64,000 bases of DNA from Polynucleobacter sp. AP-Sving-400A-A2 (GCF_018688155.1 NZ_CP061312.1:372001-436000), one strand, 5' to 3'; positions 52,068-61,659 are shown, counted from the stretch's first letter. The notes: a model not told the origin generated them from the sequence alone. Numbers and translations are program-made.

Positions 52068-53197
52068 TGAAGATTAACTATTTCTTCTCTTGGTGCACCA
52101 AAGGCTTACTAGTTTTAGTAAGCCTAAGTTGCTTTAGTAGTATCTGCTTTGCTGATCGTATTAAGGATATTGCAGATACCGCAGGTCAAAGATCAAACCA
52201 GCTTGTGGGTTACGGCTTAGTTGTGGGTTTAGATGGTACAGGTGACCAAACAACTCAGACACCATTTACTTTGCAAAGTGTGTTGCAGATGATTGGGGTA
52301 TTAGGCGTTACTTTGCCATCCACTGGTAATCAAACACAGCTTCGCAATACAGCAGCAGTGATGGTAACTGCAGAATTCCCAGCGCTCTCTAGACCTGGTC
52401 AGCAGATCGACGTGACTGTTTCCTCTTTAGGAAATTCAACTAGCCTAAAAGGCGGTACCTTAGTAATGACACCGCTGAAGGCTGCTGATGGTCAAGTGTA
52501 TGCACAAGCTCAAGGAAACGTGGTTATTGGTGGTTCACGAGCTGCAACGGGTGGCGCAGCAACTTCCGTTAACCATTTATCTGCCGGCAGAATACCTTCA
52601 GGCGGTATTGTCGAAAGAGCGGTCCCAGCGCTGCTGGTAGACGAGTTCGTGCAATTGGATTTACGTCAGGCTGATTTTTCTTTAATGCAAAGAACGGCAG
52701 AGACCATTGGTCGTCGTTTTGGTATTGGAACAGCATTGCCTATTGATGCTAGATCACTGAATGTGCGCGTTCCAACAGAGCCGTTAAAAAGAACGGCATT
52801 CATGGCAGCACTGCAAGATTTAGACGTACCAATGGGTAGTCAACCAGCAAGGGTAATATTAAATTCTCGTACAGGTTCAGTGGTAATGAACCAAGCGGTA
52901 AGGCTTTCTCCGTCTGCTGTGGCGCACGGTAATTTAACAATCAAAATTCAGCAATCCCCCACGGTAAGTCAGCCATTACCATTTAGTCGTGGACAGACCA
53001 CTACCGCCACAGAAGATACTGCAACTATTACTGATAGCGGTAAGGAAAATAGTCTAATCGCTGTACCCGGCGGAGCCTCTCTGGATCAAGTGGTTAAGGC
53101 TCTCAATATGATGGGCGCTACCCCACAAGACCTCATCTCTATTTTGCAATCACTTAGAGCTGCCGGTGCTTTGCGTGCAGAATTAGAGGTCATTTAA
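52067..53197 (+). CDS. flgI: P-ring protein FlgI
   Basis: A 376-residue periplasmic P-ring subunit from the ATG at 52067, overlapping the flgH stop (TGATG). A signal peptide ends near 'SSICFA'. Mature blocks include 'RIKDIADTAGQRSNQLVGYG', 'GLDGTGDQTTQTPFTLQSVL' and C-terminal 'LDQVVKALNMMGATPQDLIS'. Assembled with the help of FlgA (13459-14145). Confidence 0.97.
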   Translation: MKINYFFSWCTKGLLVLVSLSCFSSICFADRIKDIADTAGQRSNQLVGYGLVVGLDGTGDQTTQTPFTLQSVLQMIGVLGVTLPSTGNQTQLRNTAAVMVTAEFPALSRPGQQIDVTVSSLGNSTSLKGGTLVMTPLKAADGQVYAQAQGNVVIGGSRAATGGAATSVNHLSAGRIPSGGIVERAVPALLVDEFVQLDLRQADFSLMQRTAETIGRRFGIGTALPIDARSLNVRVPTEPLKRTAFMAALQDLDVPMGSQPARVILNSRTGSVVMNQAVRLSPSAVAHGNLTIKIQQSPTVSQPLPFSRGQTTTATEDTATITDSGKENSLIAVPGGASLDQVVKALNMMGATPQDLISILQSLRAAGALRAELEVI

Positions 53198-53649
53198 TGG
53201 ATGTTAATCAACTAACACCTTCAATTGATCCTAATAGCGCCAGAATGCTTCAGGGTACTGCCGTTAAAACATCAACTTCTGCATCAACTAATGAAGCCAA
53301 ATTAAAGCAGGCTGCACAGGGATTTGAACGTACTTTATTGAGACAGATGCTTAGTTCAGCAAGAAATACGAATTTGAATGGCATGGATGGGCAAAGTAGT
53401 GCTTCCAAGTCTTATCTAGAAATAATGGACGATCATGTAGCTGACTTGCTCTCACAAGGGCGAGGCGTTGGCTTTGGAAAGCAAATTGCTGAACAGTTGA
53501 TTGCACAGTCCAATGCAGCAAAACTAAGCGGAATTCAAGAAGTAGCCGTAAAACCATTAAATACTCCTCGTTCCGCACCTACTTCTGCAGAAACTTTGCA
53601 GTCACTGCAAAGACCAAATGGTTTTGAGAGTACTCCTACACTAAGGTAA
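53197..53649 (+). CDS. flgJ: FlgJ, rod-binding domain only
   Basis: A 150-residue protein holding only the N-terminal rod-binding domain ('QAAQGFERTLLRQMLSSARN', 'MDDHVADLLSQGRGVGFGKQ'). The C-terminal glucosaminidase domain found in enteric FlgJ is missing, so a separate peptidoglycan hydrolase must open the wall for the rod. The last ~40 residues are a Pro/Ser/Thr tail. The short form is common outside gammaproteobacteria. Confidence 0.93.
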   Translation: MDVNQLTPSIDPNSARMLQGTAVKTSTSASTNEAKLKQAAQGFERTLLRQMLSSARNTNLNGMDGQSSASKSYLEIMDDHVADLLSQGRGVGFGKQIAEQLIAQSNAAKLSGIQEVAVKPLNTPRSAPTSAETLQSLQRPNGFESTPTLR

Positions 53650-53653
53650 ATAT

Positions 53654-55183
53654 ATGGGCGTCTACTCCATCACCGATTCTGCAATGTCTGCGTTAAATAT
53701 CGCGCAGGCAGGCATTCTGACAACTTCACAAAACGTGGCTGGTGCATCGGTAGATGGCTTCACGCGTCGAACTGCAGATGCCACGATTAATGCGCTCGCA
53801 CCGAATTCTTTGATGCTCAATGGCACGAGTTTTGCCGTTGAGGGTTTTACGCGCCAATACTCTTCATTACTCAATGCTCAGGTTTTGAACCAACAAGCAA
53901 AATCGAGTTACTCTGAGACCTTGGTACAGTACACCCAAGGAATTGATACCTTGGTTGCGGATCAGTCCACAGGCTTAAATACTGCGATTAGTAATTTCTT
54001 TAATGCACTCGGTACCTATGCAGCAGATCCAACCAGTAAGCCGCAGGCCGCTGCCATTACAGGTTCAGCAAACGAGGTAGCAAGACGTATTGTTGGTATG
54101 AGCGGCTTAACCGCACAAATTGCAAGTGATGCTAAAAAAGGTTTGGCTGATACTGCTTCCCAGGTTAATACTTTGTTGCCTGAATTGGCGCAAATTAATG
54201 CGCAAATTATCAAAGGCACTACTTCTGGTAATTCTTACCCTTCGGCAGATCTATTGGATGAGCGTGATCGCCTACTATCTCAACTACAAAAGCTGGTCGG
54301 TGGACAATCGTTGATTAATGGCGATGGTACAGCTACCCATTTAATTGCAGGCATGCCCTTAGTCGATCGAACAGTGGCCAATAAGCTGGTAATGAATGGT
54401 GGGCAAGACATGCATACTGCAGTCTATTCATTAAAGAGTGGGACTGGCAACAATACCATTACGAGTATTCAGCGTCTTGATGGTGGCCAAGCAGGCGCAT
54501 TACTTGAATTGGTAAATACTTTTGTACCCAAAATTGATCAGCGTTTAGATACGATTGCCCTAGGCCTAGTCTCTGCTGCCAATACAGCTAGCCAAACAGA
54601 AAATAATGTATTTACTCAGACTAACCCCTTGCTCGCCATTTTTGGTTTTCAAGTAGGCTCACAAAAATTGCCTAGTCTAGAAGGGGACATCACTGCGGAT
54701 ATCAATAGCGTCTCAGATTCCTTTGGGCAGTTGGTATCAGGCATTAATTCAGAAGAGAATATGAATCGTCTCTATGATTATTTATCCAACCCAAGTAATA
54801 GCCTAACGGGATCAGGTTTTAAGGCTGCTAATTTTATTTCTCTGGCCCCAACAGATACAGCTGCATATTTTGATGTGATGGGCGATCCAATTATTACTTC
54901 AGATGCTGCTAATTTTTTGCAAAAACAAAGCTCGATATTTATTGTTAGTTCCGCTAGTTTAGTTAGTGATGTCGGCGTTCAGGTAGCCACTTGGAAAAGC
55001 ACCCAAAAAGCTGATATCGCCGTAATGACTAATTTGAAAAGTCAAAAGGATTCTATTTCAGGAGTGAATCTTGATGAGGAGGCTGCGAACTTATTGAAGT
55101 ATCAGCAGTTATATACCGCTTCTACTAAGGTATTGCAGACTGGTAATCAAATGTTTAATGCACTTCTATCAATCATGAATTGA
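53654..55183 (+). CDS. flgK: Hook-filament junction protein FlgK
   Basis: A 509-residue HAP1. N-terminal 'ALNIAQAGILTTSQNVAGAS' and 'VEGFTRQYSSLLNAQVLNQQ', middle 'LDERDRLLSQLQKLVGGQSL' and C-terminal 'SGVNLDEEAANLLKYQQLYT' are the family marks. It follows flgJ by 4 bases and is chaperoned by FlgN (14658-15071). Confidence 0.96.
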   Translation: MGVYSITDSAMSALNIAQAGILTTSQNVAGASVDGFTRRTADATINALAPNSLMLNGTSFAVEGFTRQYSSLLNAQVLNQQAKSSYSETLVQYTQGIDTLVADQSTGLNTAISNFFNALGTYAADPTSKPQAAAITGSANEVARRIVGMSGLTAQIASDAKKGLADTASQVNTLLPELAQINAQIIKGTTSGNSYPSADLLDERDRLLSQLQKLVGGQSLINGDGTATHLIAGMPLVDRTVANKLVMNGGQDMHTAVYSLKSGTGNNTITSIQRLDGGQAGALLELVNTFVPKIDQRLDTIALGLVSAANTASQTENNVFTQTNPLLAIFGFQVGSQKLPSLEGDITADINSVSDSFGQLVSGINSEENMNRLYDYLSNPSNSLTGSGFKAANFISLAPTDTAAYFDVMGDPIITSDAANFLQKQSSIFIVSSASLVSDVGVQVATWKSTQKADIAVMTNLKSQKDSISGVNLDEEAANLLKYQQLYTASTKVLQTGNQMFNALLSIMN

Positions 55184-55192
55184 GGGTAGATT

Positions 55193-56062
55193 ATGAGTAT
55201 CCGAATTAGTACCAACCAAGTATTAGATGCCGGTGTCGATTCTATGAATAATAGTTTGATCGATGCTACCGCTTGGCAACAAAAAATTAACACAGGCAAA
55301 AACTATAGTAAGGCCTCAGATAGTATTTATGCTGTATCTAGAGGTGTAGAGCTTGATTTTGATATATCACGCCTCAAGATGTTCAAGAATAACCAAGACA
55401 TGGTGGCGAGTTTGCATGATAGTGCGCAAACCCAGATGGATAGCATGTTGAATCAAATGATTACCTTAAAGCAATTATTTGTTCAGTCTCAAAATACAGC
55501 CTTAAGCCCAGCGAATTATGGTGCCTTAAAAATCCAAGCTGAGTCAATCCGCGACACAATTATGAGTCAAATGACTGCCAAAGATGCTAGTGGCCATGCA
55601 ATCTTTTCTAGCGTAGTCAATCAGGTCCAAATTGAGCCTAATGTGATGGTCGACTCTGGGATTCAGTTTAATTTGGCATTTGGAGTTGGCGGTACTGCTA
55701 CCGAACCACAATCCTCAGAGCTCTATACCAGTATCGATAGTTTTGTTAGCTATCTTGATGGGCGCGCTAATGGTGCTCAAGCTATTTCAGGTGATGCGGT
55801 GGTCATTTCAACTAGCCTAAACGCATCCTATGAGCAATTAATGACCGCCCAGCAAACTAGTGGTGCAATATCAAGCCAGTTAGACGTCTCAAAAAGCGTC
55901 ATAACCGCCCTGGGAACTGAGTTTGCGGCTGCCTCCTCAGCTATTTTGGATACTGATATGGCTGCGGCTACGGCGGCTTACACTAAAGCCCAAACCTTAT
56001 TAAACGCTGCACAGGCGATGTTTGCTAAACTTCAGCAGAGTAATTTATTTTCCAAACTTTAA
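55193..56062 (+). CDS. flgL: Hook-filament junction protein FlgL
   Basis: A 289-residue HAP3 with flagellin-like ends: 'LIDATAWQQKINTGKNYSKA' and 'DTDMAAATAAYTKAQTLLNA'. It follows flgK by 9 bases. Ordinary length. Confidence 0.95.
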   Translation: MSIRISTNQVLDAGVDSMNNSLIDATAWQQKINTGKNYSKASDSIYAVSRGVELDFDISRLKMFKNNQDMVASLHDSAQTQMDSMLNQMITLKQLFVQSQNTALSPANYGALKIQAESIRDTIMSQMTAKDASGHAIFSSVVNQVQIEPNVMVDSGIQFNLAFGVGGTATEPQSSELYTSIDSFVSYLDGRANGAQAISGDAVVISTSLNASYEQLMTAQQTSGAISSQLDVSKSVITALGTEFAAASSAILDTDMAAATAAYTKAQTLLNAAQAMFAKLQQSNLFSKL

Positions 56063-56079
56063 ACTGAGTAAATAGAAGT

Positions 56080-56940
56080 ATGAATATTCCATTAGGCTGG
56101 ATTATTGCGATGGGTTGTGCCCTAGGGGGCTACGCCTTGCATGGCGGACACTTAGCGGTGTTGTGGCAGCCTACAGAAGTTTTGACCATTGTCGGGGCGG
56201 CCGTTGGTACTATGATCGCCTCCAATACAATCATCAATCTGAAGAAAACCTTAGGTGCCTTAGGCGGTGCTTTTAAAGGCGCTGGTAACCAAAAGAAAAA
56301 GCACTTAGATTTACTGTGCCTCATGTTTGAGATTTTGCAAAAAGTAAAACGTGATGGCTTGATGTCTTTAGAGGGTGATATTGAGGATCCGGAAACAAGC
56401 CCACTTTTTGAAGCTTATCCAGACATCCTAAAGGATCACCATTTGGTCGATTTTATTACTGACTATTTGCGGATGATGCTCGGCGGCTCACTAGATCTGA
56501 TTCAAATTGAAAGCTTGATGGAGCAAGAGCTAGACGTCCATCACCAAGAGAGTCATATCCCCGTAGCATCGGTGACGATGGTGGGTGATGGTCTACCGGC
56601 ATTTGGTATTGTGGCGGCGGTGATGGGCGTGGTTCACACCATGGGCTCAATTGGTTTACCCCCAGCAGAGTTGGGTAAGCTCATCGGTGCTGCGCTAGTG
56701 GGTACCTTCTTAGGTATTTTGTTAGCCTACGCTTTTGTGCAACCAGTCGCTAAGGTTCTAGAGCAGCAAGCTGAATCTGAAACGAGAGCCTTTATGGCAA
56801 TCAAAGCAATTTTGCTTGCAAGCCTAAATAATTTTCCCCCTGCAGCAGCTGTAGAATTTGGACGTAAAGTGCTCTTTACTTATCAACGTCCAACATTTAC
56901 TGAGCTGGATGAAGGTACAAAAGCTGCTAAAGGGAAGTAA
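56080..56940 (+). CDS. motA: Stator protein MotA
   Basis: A 286-residue stator subunit with four membrane helices; 'GWIIAMGCALGGYALHGGHL' (helix 1), 'TEVLTIVGAAVGTMIASNT', 'PAFGIVAAVMGVVHTMGSIG' and 'LIGAALVGTFLGILLAYAFV' (helices 3-4) are diagnostic. The cytosolic loop contains charged residues expected to touch FliG. It forms a proton channel with MotB, encoded 5 bases later. Confidence 0.96.
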   Translation: MNIPLGWIIAMGCALGGYALHGGHLAVLWQPTEVLTIVGAAVGTMIASNTIINLKKTLGALGGAFKGAGNQKKKHLDLLCLMFEILQKVKRDGLMSLEGDIEDPETSPLFEAYPDILKDHHLVDFITDYLRMMLGGSLDLIQIESLMEQELDVHHQESHIPVASVTMVGDGLPAFGIVAAVMGVVHTMGSIGLPPAELGKLIGAALVGTFLGILLAYAFVQPVAKVLEQQAESETRAFMAIKAILLASLNNFPPAAAVEFGRKVLFTYQRPTFTELDEGTKAAKGK

Positions 56941-56945
56941 GCACC

Positions 56946-57974
56946 ATGGCTAAGTCCGACGCGCCAATTATTGTCGTTAAGCGCGTTAAAAAAGGTGGTC
57001 ATGGTCATCATGGCGGAGCCTGGAAAATTGCCTACGCCGACTTCGTGACGGCGATGATGGCCTTCTTCTTGTTGATGTGGGTTTTAGGATCCACCACAGC
57101 AGGTGATTTGGCTGGTATCTCCTCTTACTTTCAAAATCCGATGCGCGTTTCTATGAGTGGCGGCCAAGGGTCGGGCGAGACTACTCGAATTATCAAGGGT
57201 GGTGGCGACAATATTTCTAAGGTGGCTGGAGTGGAGGCCAAGGCTGATGCTGATACTGAGCAACGCCGTATCAGTGACTCATCAGTCACTGATGTTGAAA
57301 ATGCCCGTAAAGACAGAACAAAAAATGAAGCAGTCAAATCCGATATTGAAAAAAGTGTTGAGTCTGATGCTGAATTAAAGAATATCAAAGGGCAACTCTT
57401 TATGGACATTACATCCGAGGGTCTGCGTATTCAGGTGGTGGATGAAAAAGGGAAGCCGCTATTTAATAGTGGTGGCGTTGTACCTACCGTGTCAGCAAGG
57501 CGTTTACTGCGGGTCATTGGAAAGTCATTAAATGACAATTCTGGCAAGATTCGTATTGAGGGTCATACAGACGCTGCAAAATTCTCTAATGGCGAGGCGG
57601 GTTATACCAACTGGGAGCTTTCTAGTGAGCGTGCTAATGTGGCTCGCCGAGAAATGATTGCTGGAGGTTTAGCGCCTTCTAATGTTGCCCAAGTGATCGG
57701 TTTCGCAGATACGATCCCCTTAAATCCTGCTGATTTGAGTGATCCCTTAAATCGACGTATCTCGATTACGCTCTTAAATAAGAAGCCTAAGAAAGAAGAA
57801 AAGCCGGTACAAAGGCCAATTGAGAGGCAGAAAGAGGAATTGCCAAAAGGTGCGCAAGAGATTCCAGCTAATTTAAGAGCGCCGGCTCAATTTTTATCTA
57901 AGGATGCTCCTATAGCGCCTGCAATGGATACCTCTAAAGTAGATAAACCAGCTACAGGCAAGCCTGCGAGGTAA
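56946..57974 (+). CDS. motB: Stator protein MotB
   Basis: A 342-residue protein. A short basic N-terminus, then the membrane helix with the essential proton-carrying aspartate D32 ('WKIAYADFVTAMMAFFLLMW'), a charged linker, and a peptidoglycan-binding OmpA-like domain ('IRIEGHTDAAKFSNGEAGYT', 'NRRISITLLNKK'). The last ~60 residues are a Pro/Lys-rich tail. The helix lacks sodium-type markers, but ion type cannot be settled by eye. Confidence 0.96.
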   Translation: MAKSDAPIIVVKRVKKGGHGHHGGAWKIAYADFVTAMMAFFLLMWVLGSTTAGDLAGISSYFQNPMRVSMSGGQGSGETTRIIKGGGDNISKVAGVEAKADADTEQRRISDSSVTDVENARKDRTKNEAVKSDIEKSVESDAELKNIKGQLFMDITSEGLRIQVVDEKGKPLFNSGGVVPTVSARRLLRVIGKSLNDNSGKIRIEGHTDAAKFSNGEAGYTNWELSSERANVARREMIAGGLAPSNVAQVIGFADTIPLNPADLSDPLNRRISITLLNKKPKKEEKPVQRPIERQKEELPKGAQEIPANLRAPAQFLSKDAPIAPAMDTSKVDKPATGKPAR

Positions 57975-57978
57975 AGCC

Positions 57979-58773
57979 TTGTCACCGCTCTTTAGAATCC
58001 TTCTTGCCTTCATGATGCTTGTACCCATAGTGGGTACAGCTTCAGACCCTAAGGTTCAAGACAAGAATGTACAAAAAAAGAGTAGCTCTGAGTCTAAAAC
58101 TTCTACCGAGCCTTTTGTAGGTCCTGCGACTGAAGCAAAAAAACTCTACAAACGCTACAAGCGTAGCTTTGATAAAACTATTGTTGCTATTGCTTGTGTT
58201 AAGAACCCTAAATGTATTGAGCCTGAGGATGAGGTGCTGCGTTACAGCAAAGAGGCATTGGGGGTCTTAGAAAAACTTGATATCCTAGCAGCAGAGGGGG
58301 ATGTGCAGGCAAATTATTATCGGGGTTTAATTGCCTTTGAACGTATGAAATACTACGATCGTCAAGCGGAGATCGTGACTCATCCTGATTTCATCCTCAC
58401 CAATACCGTTTTTCGTCGCTATGCTAAAAAACAATATTTATTAGCAGAAAAGTACTTTTCTGTACCTGCTAAAATTCAGAATCCCAGTGCATGCGAATAT
58501 TTAGGCAATCTGTATCTAACAAATATTGTTGGCTACCCGCAACAAGAAAAGGCAGCCGGTTATTTTTATAATGCTGCAAATGCCTATATTGAGCAGGGCA
58601 ACCAAATTGCTGGTGCAAGGATGTATAACGCAATGAAAGAAAATCTGAATCCTGCAGATCCTAGAATCATTCAAGTCTATGCAAAGTTGCATAATAAGGA
58701 GCCTATTGCGAATTGGCGAAAGTTACCAAGTGATTTGGTACAAAGTGCCCCCAAGAAGGTTGAGCAACATTGA
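57979..58773 (+). CDS. Periplasmic helical-repeat protein following motB
   Basis: A 264-residue protein starting with TTG 5 bases after motB, with a signal peptide ('RILLAFMMLVPIVGTASDP'). The mature part is helical with Sel1/TPR-like units ('ILAAEGDVQANYYRGLIAFE', 'NPSACEYLGNLYL'). A Cys pair lies in 'AIACVKNPKCIEP'. Position and fold class recall periplasmic stator-associated proteins such as the Sel1-repeat protein MotX of Vibrio, but this is inference. Confidence 0.65.
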   Translation: MSPLFRILLAFMMLVPIVGTASDPKVQDKNVQKKSSSESKTSTEPFVGPATEAKKLYKRYKRSFDKTIVAIACVKNPKCIEPEDEVLRYSKEALGVLEKLDILAAEGDVQANYYRGLIAFERMKYYDRQAEIVTHPDFILTNTVFRRYAKKQYLLAEKYFSVPAKIQNPSACEYLGNLYLTNIVGYPQQEKAAGYFYNAANAYIEQGNQIAGARMYNAMKENLNPADPRIIQVYAKLHNKEPIANWRKLPSDLVQSAPKKVEQH

Positions 58774-58800
58774 TATGCTATTAATCGGAAAGTAACAGTG

Positions 58801-59187
58801 ATGAATGAAAAGCTTGCTTCTTTAATACAGTTGGGTAAGAAACTCCTGATTTGGCTCATTCTGCCCTTGGTCATTCTGATATCTGGCTTTTTCTTGGGCG
58901 AGCAATTTGAGGTGGGTCGATTATCAGCCATCGCTAGTTGTGAGGGTAGCGTGAACAATAGCGCATGCATTCGTTCGAAGGGTTACTTAGCCAGTTCCCC
59001 TTACTATCCTGACCTAGGACGCCGTTATTTTGGCGCCTTTGCCAGAATGATTGGTGGGGATTTAGGTGCAAGCTACTATGTTGAGCCTGCCTTACCGGTG
59101 AATTTGCCTAAGGCTGGTGATACCCCGCCAGATGAGGATGTGGAAGAGCCTGAAGAGAAGAAGCCGGCGCCGCCAAGCAAAAAGTAA
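58801..59187 (+). CDS. Single-pass membrane protein, unknown, in the motor operon
   Basis: A 129-residue protein (GTG at 58798 or, more likely, ATG at 58801). One membrane helix at about 17-35 ('LLIWLILPLVILISGFFLGE'), then a periplasmic part with two Cys ('IASCEGSVNNSACIRSKGYL') and an Asp/Glu/Pro/Lys tail. Not recognised. It lies between two Sel1-like genes in the motB-flhB interval. Confidence 0.6.
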   Translation: MNEKLASLIQLGKKLLIWLILPLVILISGFFLGEQFEVGRLSAIASCEGSVNNSACIRSKGYLASSPYYPDLGRRYFGAFARMIGGDLGASYYVEPALPVNLPKAGDTPPDEDVEEPEEKKPAPPSKK

Positions 59188-59224
59188 GTATCAGGCGTAA
59201 CTAAGGCAATTATCTGAGCTAGCT

Positions 59225-59818
59225 ATGCCCCAGCTAAATTGGTGCGCTTTCTTACGTATGCCAATGCTAGCTGCTTTTGCTAGCATCTTGTTGGGCTGCT
59301 CAGATTATCAGCAGGCAAGGTCTGCTTATGCTGCCGGCGATTACACCAAGGCATATCAATTATTTCAGGGACTCGCAGAATCTGGAGATACTAAGGCTCA
59401 GTACGATTTATCTTTGATGTACATCCAAGGAATTGGTACTAAACAAAATATTGAGCAGGGCTTAGTTTGGTTAAATCGTGCGGCTGAAAAGGGCAATATT
59501 GAGGCCATGCTCGAATTGGGGGTCCTGTATCAAAAGATCGACGCCTTGGAGAATGCTCCCCAATTAGCCCTCTATTGGTTTGAAAAAGCAGCTATGGCTG
59601 GGAGCGCAGTGGGGCAATACAACTTAGCCCATATTTATATGGATGGCGGCCAAATAGCGGTAGATTTACCAAAAGCCTATATCTGGATGTCCTTATCGGA
59701 TGCCACTGGTAATCCAGTAGCCGGCGCAGAGCTAGCAAAGCTCAAGGCATCCTTAAGCCCCCAAGAGCTAATTTCAGCCAAAGAAAAACTCGCCGCCCTC
59801 AAAAAGACCTTGCCTTAG
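59225..59818 (+). CDS. Sel1-repeat lipoprotein
   Basis: A 197-residue protein with a lipoprotein signal (lipobox LLGC, Cys near residue 24) and three to four Sel1 repeats ('AQYDLSLMYIQGIGTKQNIE', 'AMLELGVLYQ', 'GQYNLAHIYMDGG', 'AYIWMSLSDATGN'). It would sit on the periplasmic face of a membrane. With the 57979 gene it makes a second Sel1-like envelope protein next to motAB. Confidence 0.8.
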   Translation: MPQLNWCAFLRMPMLAAFASILLGCSDYQQARSAYAAGDYTKAYQLFQGLAESGDTKAQYDLSLMYIQGIGTKQNIEQGLVWLNRAAEKGNIEAMLELGVLYQKIDALENAPQLALYWFEKAAMAGSAVGQYNLAHIYMDGGQIAVDLPKAYIWMSLSDATGNPVAGAELAKLKASLSPQELISAKEKLAALKKTLP

Positions 59819-59929
59819 TTAAACCTTGACCCAAATTCCAGACCCATAGTGACTATCGGGAATTCAGGAATAATGGACTTGCTGGGTGTAAGCTTAGGCC
59901 ATAGCTAAAATTATGGATGGGGTAATAGG

Positions 59930-61060
59930 GTGGCTGAAGGTGGAGATAACTCCCAAGAAAAGGAACTGGAACCGAGTGAGCGGCGCATTCTGCGTGCCCG
60001 TGAACAAGGGCAACTACCCCAATCACGCGATCTAGCGACCTTTGCCACACTAGTAGTAGTAGTCATTTTTTTATCAGCTGTTGGCCCCCTGCTACTAAAA
60101 CAGATGGTCTTAATGACCCAGGCAATTTTTCAGTTTTCAGAACCTGCCAAACTGATGGATCATATGCAAGAGTGGGTAGGAGGGGCATTCTTGGTCGTGC
60201 TGATCCTTTTGGCTTTGATCTTCATCCCACTGTGGATTATTGGCATCTTAGCGCCCTTATCTTTAGTGAACTTCCGCGCTTATTTTGCCCCCCAGTTTAA
60301 TTTAGGTAGGCTCGATATCATTGCCGGGCTAGGGCGGATGTTTTCTATTAATGCCTTAAGCGAGCTATTAAAGAACTTAGTGAAAACAACCCTCATGTTA
60401 GGTGTGGGTATAGCCTATTTATTCGGCTTGTTTGCCTACGTTCGGATGATTGTTAATCAGAATTTTGATGCAGCGCTCGTACAGACCTCATCTTTTATTC
60501 TTGATGGTTTCATGCTTCTGATGTTGCCACTGTTATTGATTGCGGTTGGCGACTCCTGGCTGCAATGGTTTAACTTTCGCAAGCAAATTCGGATGAGCCC
60601 CGAAGAAATGAAGCAGGAGATGAAAGAGTCGGATGGCTCGCCAGAGATCAAGCAGCGCTTGCGGCAAATGCAAAGACAGATCTCCGCATCACGGATGATG
60701 GCAGCGATTGAGAGGGCAGACGTAGTACTAGCCAACCCAGAGCACTATTCTGTGGCGCTACGCTATGACATGGAAAAGATGGCAGCACCAATTGTGGTGG
60801 CTAAAGGGGCAGACCAGATCGCTTTGCGGATACAGGAGGTAGCCAAAGACTTTAATGTGCCTATTGCCCAAATTCCTCCATTGGCACGCTATTTATATAG
60901 TCAGCTAGAGATCGGGGAAACCATACCCTTGCCCCTATTTGAGGCTATTGCCCAAATCTTGGCCTGGGCTTATGACACCAAGGAAACCGGTCTTGCTGGA
61001 GATGTTCCCCAAGTGGATTTCATCCCCACCCAGCTTAAACCTAACAAGCCCTTACTTTAA
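59930..61060 (+). CDS. flhB: Flagellar export switch protein FlhB (NPEH variant)
   Basis: A 376-residue protein: cytosolic 'EKELEPSERRILRAREQGQL' start, four membrane helices (to ~215), and a cytosolic switch domain. The self-cleavage loop normally NPTH is NPEH here (N269 to H272, 'VVLANPEHYSVALRYDMEKM'); the scissile Asn-Pro pair is kept. FlhB changes export from hook to filament proteins when FliK signals. Start GTG at 59930 without a clear ribosome site. A 111-base spacer separates it from the previous gene. Confidence 0.95.
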   Translation: MAEGGDNSQEKELEPSERRILRAREQGQLPQSRDLATFATLVVVVIFLSAVGPLLLKQMVLMTQAIFQFSEPAKLMDHMQEWVGGAFLVVLILLALIFIPLWIIGILAPLSLVNFRAYFAPQFNLGRLDIIAGLGRMFSINALSELLKNLVKTTLMLGVGIAYLFGLFAYVRMIVNQNFDAALVQTSSFILDGFMLLMLPLLLIAVGDSWLQWFNFRKQIRMSPEEMKQEMKESDGSPEIKQRLRQMQRQISASRMMAAIERADVVLANPEHYSVALRYDMEKMAAPIVVAKGADQIALRIQEVAKDFNVPIAQIPPLARYLYSQLEIGETIPLPLFEAIAQILAWAYDTKETGLAGDVPQVDFIPTQLKPNKPLL

Positions 61061-61104
61061 TTAACCCAAACCAAACCAAGTAGGGCTATAGGAAAAAGAC
61101 CTAC

Positions 61105-61659
61105 CTAGTTCATGACGCTTTTGGCGAAGGTAGCCCCAACATCCTCTGGGAAAAAGTACACCAGCATCAGTTCATTGCGGTTATTTAGGCTTCTGCCAAT
61201 CTGAAAGGCAACTTGCCCGCCCCCAAAAACATAGCTTTTGGTCTTACGAACCCCAGAAGCAAAAGCGCTTTCTTGACCCTCGGAAGGACTGTAATCTAGG
61301 CCATATTTGATGGTCAGGCGCTCAATAATGGCATCTGCCACATCTTTCTTAAAGTAGCCCAACTCCTTTTTCATCAGCACCATGCGGCCAGCTTCGTTGT
61401 AGATTAGCCAAATATCCTCATCTTTTTCCCCATTTTTGACCTTGCAGCTATAGGTGAGGTCATATTGGGTGCACTTAAATTTGTCAACCGCCTCTTGCCC
61501 GCTGGTATTAAACGGAATACCAGCATATTCCTCCATGGGTAGTTTGACTACCGCCGTATCTGGTAGCCAAACCTCTACCTGAGGGGGGGTCTCATTATTA
61601 CCGCAGGCAAAGAGGGTCGCGCATAGCGCTAGAGCTGAAAGAGTCTGAATCCTAGTCAC
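61105..61659 (-). CDS. Lipoprotein of unknown function
   Basis: A 184-residue protein with a lipoprotein signal peptide (lipobox LFAC, Cys near residue 19). The mature part has two Cys ('FKCTQYDLTYSCKVKNGEKD'), likely disulfide-bonded, and a mixed alpha/beta pattern. No family recognised. It converges on flhB; a GTAGG/CCTAC stem in the 44-base gap could serve as a shared weak terminator. Confidence 0.7.
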   Translation of the reverse strand: MTRIQTLSALALCATLFACGNNETPPQVEVWLPDTAVVKLPMEEYAGIPFNTSGQEAVDKFKCTQYDLTYSCKVKNGEKDEDIWLIYNEAGRMVLMKKELGYFKKDVADAIIERLTIKYGLDYSPSEGQESAFASGVRKTKSYVFGGGQVAFQIGRSLNNRNELMLVYFFPEDVGATFAKSVMN

